The notes beneath the pieces were generated by a model, which was not told the DNA's origin, searched no databases, and worked only from the letters and a program-made list of their open reading frames with translations. A stretch of 5,362 nucleotides of DNA from Oscillospiraceae bacterium. Lineage in GTDB: Bacteria; Bacillota; Clostridia; Oscillospirales; Acutalibacteraceae. Shown here one piece after another: positions 1 through 5,362 of this stretch. The stretch spans positions 1-5,362 of the forward strand of contig DXWE01000063.1 of NCBI GenBank assembly GCA_019417045.1, in the 5' to 3' direction. The position numbers and the translations under genes were made by a program. Numbering within the stretch: position 1 is the stretch's first letter; every line of letters begins with the position of its first letter.

Positions 1-382
1 CCTGTCCGCTCTCCGGGCTCCCTGCTGCAGCAGGGATCGCCTCTGCCGCGGACGGCTCTGCCAACACCGCCGGATCCTTGGCCGACTTGCCCGCCTCCTC
101 GATCTCCTCCTCCAATCCGGACAGCTCTGCCGAACGCATCAGCGAACGGTACCCAAGCCGCAGGGAATCGATAAAGTTATAGATCCCCCGGATGAACGGA
201 ACCTTCCAGATCTTCGCCCTGCCGCCGACCGGCGTATTCCAGCTCTCCATGCGGATTTCCCCGGAGGTGTGGCGCACCGCCATCGTCGTCTTCTCCGGGC
301 CCCGCATCATCACACCCTCGATCAGCGCCTGACCGCCGATCGACGTCCGCTTGACCTCTTTCTCCTTTACCTGCTTGCTCAT
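1..382 (-). CDS. yqhQ: DUF1385 (YqhQ-type) membrane protein, N-terminal part, cut by window edge
   Basis: Reading from ATG at 382 leftward gives 127 residues with no stop before the window edge, so the gene is 3'-truncated here. The start MSKQVKEKEV leads into TSIGGQALIEGVMMRGP (residues 13-29) and then VPFIRGIYNFIDSLRLGYRSL (61-81). These are the hallmark N-terminal blocks of DUF1385 proteins (B. subtilis YqhQ, COG3872), which usually continue into several membrane segments; those would lie outside the window. Their biochemical role is not established. Residues 91-127 form a Glu-rich and then Ala/Pro-rich, probably disordered stretch. The start codon overlaps the kinase stop as ATGA (379-382), and an AAAGGA ribosome site lies 10 nt upstream (393-398), so translational coupling to the kinase is likely. 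Family assignment is firm; function is unknown. The symbol is by family resemblance only. Confidence 0.88.
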   Translation of the reverse strand, partial: MSKQVKEKEVKRTSIGGQALIEGVMMRGPEKTTMAVRHTSGEIRMESWNTPVGGRAKIWKVPFIRGIYNFIDSLRLGYRSLMRSAELSGLEEEIEEAGKSAKDPAVLAEPSAAEAIPAAAGSPESGQ

Positions 383-1815
383 AGAGTTTCCATCCTTTCC
401 GGCTCCCCTTCCGGGGGCGCCACCGGCAGGGTGATGGTCACCGTGGTGCCCACTCCCTCTTCACTGTCTATATCCAGCCGTCCCCCGTGCCGCCGGACAA
501 TCTCATCCGCCAGCGCCAGCCCGATTCCCGAGCCGGGGACAGGTCCATTTTTCACACGGAAAAACTTGTTTTTCACATTGCCGAGGTTCTCCTTGGAGAT
601 CCCGATCCCGCTGTCGCTGATGACGATCTGCACCGTGCGGCCCATATCGGCCGCCTCGATCCGGATCTTGCCGCCGGGCTTGGAATACTTGATGGCGTTG
701 TCCACCACATTGACAAACACCTGCTTGAGCCGGTCCTTGTCCCCCATCACCGGCGGCAGGGAGGGCTGTTCGATATAGGTCAGCTCCAGCCCCTCGCGCT
801 TCGCACGCTCCCGGAACAGCACCGCCGTCTCCTCCAGTTCCGCCAGCACATCCATGCGTTCACACTTCATCGTGATCCGGCCGCTCTGCATCCGGGAGAA
901 ATCGAGCAGTTCCTCCACGATCCCGGACAGCCGCTCCGCCTCCCCGGTGATGACGTCCAGCCCCTTCTCCATCAGTTCCCGGTCCTCCGGGCCGGCCTGC
1001 CGCAGCGTCTCGCTCCAGCCCTTAATGGCGGTCAGCGGGGTGCGCAGCTCATGCGAGACGGAGGAGATAAACTCGTTTTTGAGCTTTTCGGTCGTGGCGA
1101 TCTCCCCCGCCATATAGTTGATCGTGTCGCAGAGATCACCGATCTCGTCGTCGTATTTCTTTTCGATCCGGGAGTTATAGTCTCCCATTGCGATCTTGCG
1201 GGCGCCGCGGCCAATCTCCTTGACCGGGTTGATGATCGAGCTGACGAAATACGAGCTGGTCAGCATGACAAAGAACAGGACGCCCAGCCCGACGAGCACC
1301 GCGACCGTCACAACGATCGTCACCTGCCGGTCCACCAGCCGGAGCGACACCACATATCGTACCGCCCCGAGCGTCTCCCCGGCGCTGTTTGTGAGGACGG
1401 AGGTCACGGCCATCACGTTTTCGCCAGCCGTCGTCCTGCCGTGCCACACGGCCTTTTTATCTTCGTTCTTCAGCGCCGCTTCCCAGTCGGGAAGTGTGGA
1501 CTGCACCGGCGTAAACCCGGTCGAGGTGAACAGGATGCCGCCATTTTGATCCAGCATCTGCACTTCCACCAGTTCCTTGTCCTCGAAATTCTCCACAAAA
1601 TTGCGCATGCCGTTTTCCAAATCGTAACCGGCGTCCCCCAGATAGGTCTCAAACAGGTTGTAGGAGGTGTTCGCATAGGAGAACAGGGTGTTTTCGATCC
1701 CCTGGTACGAGAAGTGCCGGAAGGCGACGGCGAAGATGATCTCGAGGATCAAAATCAGCAGAACCACCACGCCAAACCCGTTGATCAGCCAGCGCCGGGT
1801 TATCCCTCGGGGCAT
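379..1815 (-). CDS. HAMP-domain sensor histidine kinase of a two-component system
   Basis: A 478-residue membrane kinase expected to autophosphorylate on His and pass phosphate to the regulator encoded just upstream. Domains in order: short basic cytoplasmic N-terminus; TM1 about 11-32; extracytoplasmic sensor about 33-163, of unrecognised fold (Cache-like is possible); TM2 about 165-190; HAMP about 190-242; HisKA with SSVSHELRTP and phospho-acceptor H255; then the ATPase domain with N box VDNAIKYS (N373), G1 box DSGIGI (401-406), FFRVKN (418-423) and G2 box GSGIGLAL (428-435). All catalytic motifs are intact, so it should be an active kinase. I chose ATG at 1815 because AAGGAGGTG at 1822-1830 is correctly spaced for it; an in-frame GTG at 1824 overlaps that ribosome site. 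The 38-nt gap after the regulator and ATGA overlap with the next gene point to an operon. The PhoR/WalK/ResE-like architecture does not reveal the signal. Confidence 0.96.
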   Translation of the reverse strand: MPRGITRRWLINGFGVVVLLILILEIIFAVAFRHFSYQGIENTLFSYANTSYNLFETYLGDAGYDLENGMRNFVENFEDKELVEVQMLDQNGGILFTSTGFTPVQSTLPDWEAALKNEDKKAVWHGRTTAGENVMAVTSVLTNSAGETLGAVRYVVSLRLVDRQVTIVVTVAVLVGLGVLFFVMLTSSYFVSSIINPVKEIGRGARKIAMGDYNSRIEKKYDDEIGDLCDTINYMAGEIATTEKLKNEFISSVSHELRTPLTAIKGWSETLRQAGPEDRELMEKGLDVITGEAERLSGIVEELLDFSRMQSGRITMKCERMDVLAELEETAVLFRERAKREGLELTYIEQPSLPPVMGDKDRLKQVFVNVVDNAIKYSKPGGKIRIEAADMGRTVQIVISDSGIGISKENLGNVKNKFFRVKNGPVPGSGIGLALADEIVRRHGGRLDIDSEEGVGTTVTITLPVAPPEGEPERMETL

Positions 1816-1821
1816 CTTCCC

Positions 1822-1830
1822 CACCTCCTT
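1822..1830 (-). promoter_or_regulatory. Strong Shine-Dalgarno that fixes the kinase start
   Basis: The minus strand reads AAGGAGGTG here, an almost full complement of the 16S rRNA tail. Eight bases separate its GGAGG from the ATG at 1815. The alternative GTG at 1824 lies within or directly beside this element and cannot use it, so the shorter 478-residue reading is preferred. Confidence 0.88.
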
Positions 1831-1853
1831 CCCGCAATCCGTGCCTCATGCAC

Positions 1854-2552
1854 TCACACGTCCCACTTATACCCGAGTCCCCACACCGTGCGGATGTATT
1901 TCGGGTCGGACGGCTCGTCCTCCACCTTCATCCGCAGGCGGCGGATATTGACGTCCACGATCTTCTCCTCCCCGAAATACTCGGGGCCCCAGACACGGTT
2001 GAGAATGTCCGTCCGGCTGAGCGCCTTGCCGGGATTGGTGAAGAAATATTCCATGATCTGAAACTCCACCTGCGTGAGATCCAGCGGCACTCCCCGCTTT
2101 TTCAGCGTCCGGCTGCGCAGGTTGAGCACGAAGTCGCCCGAGACGATCTCCTCAAGATAGTTGACGCTCGCGCTCTGCGCCGCCGTGACCCGGCGGTAGA
2201 GCGCGTCCACCCGCGCCACCAGCTCGGAGGGGCTGAAGGGTTTGGTGATGTAATCGTCCGCCCCCATCATCAGGCCGCCGACCTTCTCCATCTCCTGCGT
2301 GCGGGCGGTCAGGATGATGATCCCCATCGTGCTGCTGCGCTCGCGCAGCTCGCGGCAGACCGCGAACCCATCCATGCCGGGCAGCATGATATCGAGCAGG
2401 GCGATATCGACCTTCCCCTGCGCCTCGTCATATTTCTGCAGCGCCTCTTCCCCGGATCCCGCCTCCAGCACCTCATACCCCGAGCGGTTGAGGTTGATGA
2501 CCACAAACTCCCGGATCGAGACCTCGTCTTCGCACACCAGAATGCGTTTCAT
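1854..2552 (-). CDS. OmpR/PhoB-family response regulator
   Basis: A 232-residue DNA-binding response regulator, the expected partner of the adjacent kinase. The receiver domain (1 to about 120) has acidic residues E8/D9, phospho-acceptor D54 in LLDIMLPGMDG, the switch T82 in LTAR and K104 in YITKPFSPSE. The winged-helix effector domain (about 135-230) has LDLTQVEFQIMEYF (157-170), ILNRVWG (183-189), the recognition-helix block VDVNIRRLRMKVE (199-211) and the wing IRTVWGLGYKW (220-230). Length and motif spacing are normal for the PhoB/OmpR class. I chose ATG at 2552 (MKRILVCEDE) because family members begin at this strand; an in-frame GTG at 2567 would add five residues and sits in the G-rich ribosome-binding stretch. 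It follows the lipoprotein stop by 24 nt. The regulon cannot be deduced, but OmpR-class regulators often control their own operon. Confidence 0.97.
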   Translation of the reverse strand: MKRILVCEDEVSIREFVVINLNRSGYEVLEAGSGEEALQKYDEAQGKVDIALLDIMLPGMDGFAVCRELRERSSTMGIIILTARTQEMEKVGGLMMGADDYITKPFSPSELVARVDALYRRVTAAQSASVNYLEEIVSGDFVLNLRSRTLKKRGVPLDLTQVEFQIMEYFFTNPGKALSRTDILNRVWGPEYFGEEKIVDVNIRRLRMKVEDEPSDPKYIRTVWGLGYKWDV

Positions 2553-2576
2553 ACGCCTTTCCCCCACCTTTCTTCT

Positions 2577-3923
2577 TCAGTCCAAAACGGAGGGCAGCGG
2601 CGTGAACCGGTACATCAGCTCTTCCATGTTGAGCTGCAAAACCCCCTCCTGCGCATACCACACCTCATAGACGAGCGGACTGCCCTTCAACGTCATCTGC
2701 CGGTACTCTCTCCCCGGCTCCGTGCCTGTCTCCCCGGTCTCTGCGACCCGGATCTCCAACAGCTCCTCGCCGATCACATTGCCGCTCACCGCCTGGACCG
2801 AGAGAGAGCGGTCAATCGCGTCATAGGACGCCGTGAACTGCCCGATCCACGCGTCGTCCAACAGCAGATAATACCCGTCGTTCAAATTCACCAGGCTGTA
2901 AAATTTGCTCTCGACGCTCTGGGTCTCATAGCGGTAGGTGTACCACCGGGTGAGCCACATGGTCACCTCCGACGCAGCGGCCGTCTCGGCGCCCGGCAGG
3001 CGGGAGGACTGCGGCCATTCCACCCGGCCGTCCCCGTCCACATCCATCGAGGGGATCCCCGATTCTCTCGCGGTCAGCGTGGTCGCATTGTCCGCCGCGG
3101 TATAAAACGGCGCCACCAGCTGCTCGCCGTCCCAATAGATCAGCTCTGTAATCAGCGTCCCGGACTCCTTCTGACAGTCGATATACACACCCGTCACCGT
3201 ATCGGTCAGGCGGGAGATGGTCGCGTTGCCGAACTGCTGGATATATCCGTCCAGCGGGACGCTCCCCCGCTCCACCATCGCCCCGTTCTGGGAGGAGATC
3301 AGCCGCGCCGTCGTCTGGTAGTCCGCACCGTTGGTGCGCAGCAGCAGGACATCGTTTCGGCCGGAACCCGTGAAATCCCCCACCAGCATGTAGCTGTACA
3401 TGGTGGAGTACCGTTCCACGAGATCCTCCGCCTCCAGCTCATAGATGCTCAGCTGGCTGTCGCGGCTGTTATACAGGCTCCACCCGATGAACAGCTCCTT
3501 GCTGCCGTCCCCATTGGTATCGGTGATGGCCACCTGCTCCACATCCGAACTGTCGCTCGGCAGGTCGGACACCGACCGCCATTCATCGTCCACCTGCCGC
3601 AACAGGTTGAGGTGCACCGTCCCACTCTCTTTTTCGGAGGTATAGAACGCAATCGCCTCCTGCAGGCCATCGCTGTCGAAATCCTCCACAATAAAGGCAG
3701 TACGGTACTCCCCCGCACGGGGATACTTCAGCTTATACGCCCCGCTGTCACCGTAAGCGGAGGCGATATAGTCCTCCAGCGCGGCCTGGATGTCCTGCTC
3801 CTCCCCCTGGGCGCGGGGCGGCACCAGCAGGGCCTCGGTATTCGTGTTCACGGAGGAGCAGCCGGCACACCACAAAAACAGCGGCAACACCAGCGCCGCA
3901 AGCCGCCGTCTTACCTGTTTCAT
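2577..3923 (-). CDS. Lipoprotein with VCBS/FG-GAP-like Asp-rich repeats
   Basis: A 448-residue predicted lipoprotein. The basic start MKQVRRR is followed by a hydrophobic core (8-18) and CAGC, with lipidation expected at C22; Cys at -3 is unusual in a lipobox. The mature part carries Asp-rich loops at 81-86 (DFDSDG), 135-140 (DTNGDG) and 294-299 (DVDGDG), plus a degenerate one at 183-188 (DFTGSG). These resemble the calcium-binding loops of FG-GAP/VCBS beta-propeller repeats. Spacing of about 50 residues between the first three fits one propeller blade each. The last 130 residues lack such loops and may form a separate domain. No catalytic motif is evident. ATG at 3923 has a G-rich ribosome site (AGGGGG) 8 nt upstream. 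As the first operon gene ahead of a two-component pair it may bind a ligand for the kinase or be an output of it; both are inference. The family is recognised only as a VCBS-repeat lipoprotein. Confidence 0.87.
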   Translation of the reverse strand: MKQVRRRLAALVLPLFLWCAGCSSVNTNTEALLVPPRAQGEEQDIQAALEDYIASAYGDSGAYKLKYPRAGEYRTAFIVEDFDSDGLQEAIAFYTSEKESGTVHLNLLRQVDDEWRSVSDLPSDSSDVEQVAITDTNGDGSKELFIGWSLYNSRDSQLSIYELEAEDLVERYSTMYSYMLVGDFTGSGRNDVLLLRTNGADYQTTARLISSQNGAMVERGSVPLDGYIQQFGNATISRLTDTVTGVYIDCQKESGTLITELIYWDGEQLVAPFYTAADNATTLTARESGIPSMDVDGDGRVEWPQSSRLPGAETAAASEVTMWLTRWYTYRYETQSVESKFYSLVNLNDGYYLLLDDAWIGQFTASYDAIDRSLSVQAVSGNVIGEELLEIRVAETGETGTEPGREYRQMTLKGSPLVYEVWYAQEGVLQLNMEELMYRFTPLPSVLD

Positions 3924-3968
3924 ACCGGTCTCCCCCTCTCTTCACAGTCTACTCCATTCTAAAGATTT

Positions 3969-3997
3969 ATTATAAAAGTATACGCGGCAAAAGTCAA
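3969..3997 (-). promoter_or_regulatory. Sigma-A type promoter of the lipoprotein/two-component operon
   Basis: On the minus strand, -35 TTGACT (3992-3997) and -10 TATAAT (3969-3974) are separated by exactly 17 bp. The -35 matches five of six consensus bases and the -10 matches all six. Transcription should start near 3961-3963, giving a leader of about 39 nt before the lipoprotein ATG at 3923. It lies in an A+T-richer pocket of a GC-rich region and points at the lipoprotein, regulator, kinase and DUF1385 genes. No other convincing promoter was found in the short gaps inside that run. Confidence 0.87.
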
Positions 3998-3998
3998 T

Positions 3999-4016
3999 GA
4001 ACAACTTGATAAACTT
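3999..4016 (-). repeat. Tandem 9-bp imperfect direct repeat upstream of the -35 box
   Basis: The minus strand reads AAGTTTATC followed directly by AAGTTGTTC (seven of nine positions identical), ending two bases before the -35 hexamer. OmpR-class regulators bind tandem direct repeats next to promoters, though their half-site period is usually 10-11 bp rather than 9. The position fits an activator or autoregulatory site, but A+T-rich sequence produces such matches by chance. Confidence 0.3.
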
Positions 4017-4049
4017 CCCGTCCGCCACACGGCTTTCCGATGGGCTCCC

Positions 4050-4088
4050 GCGCCCCGCTGCGGCAGCGGTGGAACTGCCCCAAGGCGC
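4050..4088 (-). repeat. Nested inverted repeat directly after the methyltransferase stop
   Basis: An outer pair, GCGCC (4084-4088 read on the minus strand) with GGCGC (4050-4054), encloses an inner perfect hairpin CCGCTG-CCG-CAGCGG (4055-4069). The outer arm begins at the base right after the TGA of the methyltransferase gene. It could form a 3'-end RNA structure, but no U-run follows, so it is not a standard intrinsic terminator. It may stabilise the transcript end or be chance pairing in GC-rich DNA. Confidence 0.45.
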
Positions 4089-4901
4089 TCACGGCTTTTG
4101 CGCGGCGCACAGCAGCATCATCGGACGGCGCAGCTCGTCATGCAGTTCCGGCACTCTGTCCAGCAGGGCCGGGTCGGGTTCCGGCTCCACCAGGGCGGTC
4201 AGCGTCAGCCCGGCTGTTTGCAGCGAACGCACATATGTCGTCAGCGTCCGGTGGTATTTGGTCATGGTCTCCCCCAAAAAGACCGCCCGGCGCGCCCCCT
4301 CTTCAAAATAGCGGTCGACCGGCCAGTACAGCCGGCGGCCCTGCGCGTCGTACACCCAGTCCTGCGGGCCCTGCGCGGTGAACACCGGATGCTCGACCGA
4401 AAACACAAACCTGCCGCCCGGCCGCAGGGTGCGGCACACCCGCCGGCAGACCTCCTCCAGCGGCCGCACATAATGGAGCGCCAGCGAGCTGAGCACCAGG
4501 TCAAACGTGTCCGCCGGGTAGTCGTAGGACTCGATCGCACAGCGGCGATACGCCACACACGAGTCCTGCGTCATCTGCCGGGCCCGCTCGAGCATTTTCT
4601 CCGACAGGTCGATCCCCAAAACCGACGCCGCCCCGTGCTCCGCGGCGTACCGGCAGTGCCAGCCGAATCCGCAGCCGAGATCGAGCACCCGCGCGCCGGT
4701 GAGTGCCGGCAGCAGCCGGCGCAGCGCGTGCCACTCCCCCGCCCCGCACAGCCCCTCCACCGAGCGCGGCATCCGGCTGTACTTTTCAAAAAACCGTTCG
4801 TCGTCATAGGGGTTCGGTCCCGGCGGGCCGTCAGATCCCGGCGACGCCGGCGCCCCGTCGCAGGGGACCGAGCCGCATTCTTCGTCATACAGATGTCGCA
4901 T
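4089..4901 (-). CDS. Class I SAM-dependent methyltransferase (Methyltransf_11/25 type)
   Basis: A 270-residue soluble protein with a Rossmann-type methyltransferase core. Motif I is RVLDLGCGFG (71-80), which binds SAM. The acidic end of strand 2 is GIDLSEKM (96-103), with D98 expected to hold the ribose. DTFDLVLSSLALHYV (131-145) is the motif IV region, and LRPGGRFVFSVEHP (159-172) is the post-motif III segment. YDDERFFEKYSRMPRS upstream of the core and GAGEWHAL (53-60) recall an uncharacterised methyltransferase group common in Firmicutes; the substrate is unknown. The first 30 residues are a Gly/Pro/Asp-rich, probably disordered extension. The open frame extends further upstream into guaB sequence, but ATG at 4901 is the supported start because GGAGG (4911-4915) lies 9 nt upstream. 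A terminator separates it from guaB, so shared regulation with purine synthesis is not implied. BioC- or UbiE-like roles cannot be excluded. Confidence 0.93.
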   Translation of the reverse strand: MRHLYDEECGSVPCDGAPASPGSDGPPGPNPYDDERFFEKYSRMPRSVEGLCGAGEWHALRRLLPALTGARVLDLGCGFGWHCRYAAEHGAASVLGIDLSEKMLERARQMTQDSCVAYRRCAIESYDYPADTFDLVLSSLALHYVRPLEEVCRRVCRTLRPGGRFVFSVEHPVFTAQGPQDWVYDAQGRRLYWPVDRYFEEGARRAVFLGETMTKYHRTLTTYVRSLQTAGLTLTALVEPEPDPALLDRVPELHDELRRPMMLLCAAQKP

Positions 4902-4916
4902 CGCGTATTCCCTCCG

Positions 4917-4947
4917 AAAAAAAGCCGCGGACACCTCTGCCCGCGGC
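4917..4947 (-). terminator. Rho-independent terminator of guaB
   Basis: The minus strand shows a perfect 7-bp GC stem, GCCGCGG (4941-4947) with CCGCGGC (4924-4930), around a 10-base loop and followed at once by seven T residues (4917-4923). It begins 13 bases after the guaB stop. The T-run ends one base before the GGAGG of the methyltransferase ribosome site, so the two elements are packed back to back. Confidence 0.93.
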
Positions 4948-4960
4948 CGCTGTGTGCAAT

Positions 4961-5362
4961 TTACAGGCTGATCGAATAGTTCGGCGCCTCTTTGGTGATG
5001 TGGATATCGTGCGGATGGCTCTCCTTGAGCCCCGCACCGGTGATCCGGATGAACCGGCCGCTCTGCTGCAGTGTCGGGATATCCGGGCACCCGCAGTATC
5101 CCATGCCGGCGCGCAGCCCGCCCATCAGCTGGTACACCGTGTCGGACAGCGGCCCCTTATACGGCACGCGGCCCTCCACCCCTTCGGGCACCAGCTTTTT
5201 GTTGTCCTCCTGGAAATAGCGGTCCTTGCTGCCCTGCGCCATCGCGCCGAGGCTGCCCATCCCGCGGTAGACCTTGAACTGGCGTCCCTGGTAGATCTCG
5301 GTGTCGCCGGGCGATTCCTCGCAGCCCGCGACCAGCGAGCCGATCATCACCACGTCCGCGCC
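4961..5362 (-). CDS. guaB: Inosine-5'-monophosphate dehydrogenase, C-terminal part
   Basis: The last 133 residues of IMP dehydrogenase, which oxidises IMP to XMP with NAD+ as the first committed step of GMP synthesis in the cytosol. The frame is open through the right window edge (GADVVMIGSL), so the catalytic Cys loop and the CBS domains lie outside. Visible family blocks, numbered from the window edge, are GSLVAG (8-13), ESPGDTEIYQGR (16-27), the IMP-binding KVYRGMGS (30-37), the mobile flap with the Arg-Tyr pair in SKDRYFQ (R48/Y49), PEGVEGRVPYKG (59-70), GGLRAGMGYCG (81-91) and the C-terminal ITGAGLKESHPHD (107-119), where the Glu-Ser-His turn contributes to the potassium site in bacterial enzymes. 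It ends at TAA (4961-4963) in the usual place for Bacillus-type enzymes (NYSISL). Identity is firm; no sign of decay. Confidence 0.98.
   Translation of the reverse strand, partial: GADVVMIGSLVAGCEESPGDTEIYQGRQFKVYRGMGSLGAMAQGSKDRYFQEDNKKLVPEGVEGRVPYKGPLSDTVYQLMGGLRAGMGYCGCPDIPTLQQSGRFIRITGAGLKESHPHDIHITKEAPNYSISL

Larger units (their letters stand above)
3924..4088. other. Non-coding gap between methyltransferase and lipoprotein genes
   Basis: This 165-base gap holds the operon promoter (3969-3997), the direct repeat just upstream of it (3999-4016) and a GC-rich nested inverted repeat next to the methyltransferase stop (4050-4088). I see no convincing small gene, tRNA or riboswitch in it. 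The right half is GC-rich and the promoter half is A+T-rich. Confidence 0.7.

Noticed and set aside
1816..1853. Short GTGC/GCAC hairpin between regulator and kinase genes as a terminator.
   Set aside because: Only a four-base stem and no T-run; this gap is better explained by the kinase ribosome site.
487..2061. A 524-codon plus-strand open frame opposite the histidine kinase.
   Set aside because: Low-complexity His/Arg/Asp-rich translation antisense to an intact kinase; a shadow of codon bias.
2553..2567. GTG at 2567 as the start of the response regulator.
   Set aside because: It adds MGERR before the canonical first strand and lies in the G-rich ribosome-binding stretch that serves ATG 2552.
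1848..3962. A 704-codon open frame on the plus strand opposite the lipoprotein and regulator genes.
   Set aside because: Its product is His/Arg/Pro/Gln-rich with no recognisable domain. It lies wholly antisense to two firmly identified genes, as expected when GC-biased third positions remove stop codons from the opposite strand.
3978..3983. GTATAC palindrome in the promoter spacer as an operator.
   Set aside because: A six-base palindrome alone is too short to support a binding site.
4098..4979. A 293-codon plus-strand open frame opposite the methyltransferase.
   Set aside because: Arg/Pro/His-rich translation, antisense to a gene with complete SAM-binding motifs and a good ribosome site.
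4948..4990. A -10-like TAAATT at the guaB stop as a promoter for the methyltransferase.
   Set aside because: Only four of six matches, no credible -35 at 16-18 bp, and the terminator would lie directly downstream.
4902..5090. Extending the methyltransferase upstream to 5090.
   Set aside because: The extension would overlap the guaB end and run through the terminator hairpin. The ATG at 4901 has a well-spaced GGAGG.

Overview
The window is GC-rich bacterial chromosome with every supported gene on the minus strand. Read in the direction of transcription (high to low coordinates) the order is: the 3' end of guaB, an intrinsic terminator, a class I SAM-dependent methyltransferase gene, a short A+T-richer gap with a near-consensus sigma-A promoter, then an apparent operon of a VCBS/FG-GAP-like lipoprotein, an OmpR-family response regulator, a HAMP-containing sensor histidine kinase and the start of a DUF1385 (YqhQ-type) membrane protein cut by the left window edge. 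The Gram-positive style ribosome binding sites, the Bacillus-like GuaB tail, the lipoprotein signal, YqhQ and the high GC content suggest a GC-rich Clostridia member, most likely in the Oscillospiraceae/Ruminococcaceae. This is inference from protein style, not from a marker gene.

Region by region: 4961-5362 holds the flap and C-terminal region of IMP dehydrogenase. 4917-4947 is a textbook rho-independent terminator whose T-run ends one base before the Shine-Dalgarno of the methyltransferase gene (4089-4901). 3924-4088 is non-coding: a GC-rich nested inverted repeat follows the methyltransferase stop, and then comes a promoter with TTGACT, a 17 bp spacer and TATAAT. The operon runs leftward from there: lipoprotein (2577-3923), response regulator (1854-2552), kinase (379-1815) and DUF1385 protein (1-382). 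Its gaps are 24 and 38 nt, and the last junction is an ATGA stop/start overlap.

How the genes may work together: the kinase has two membrane segments around a roughly 130-residue extracytoplasmic domain and should phosphorylate the adjacent regulator. The lipoprotein sits first in the operon and should be anchored on the outer face of the same membrane, so it could be a signal-binding accessory or a main output of the system. The translationally coupled DUF1385 protein suggests a membrane- or envelope-related task. The signal and regulon cannot be read from the sequence. No mobile element, CRISPR array, tRNA or rRNA was seen. The most interesting unit is the lipoprotein/two-component/DUF1385 operon, but its parts are all known families.
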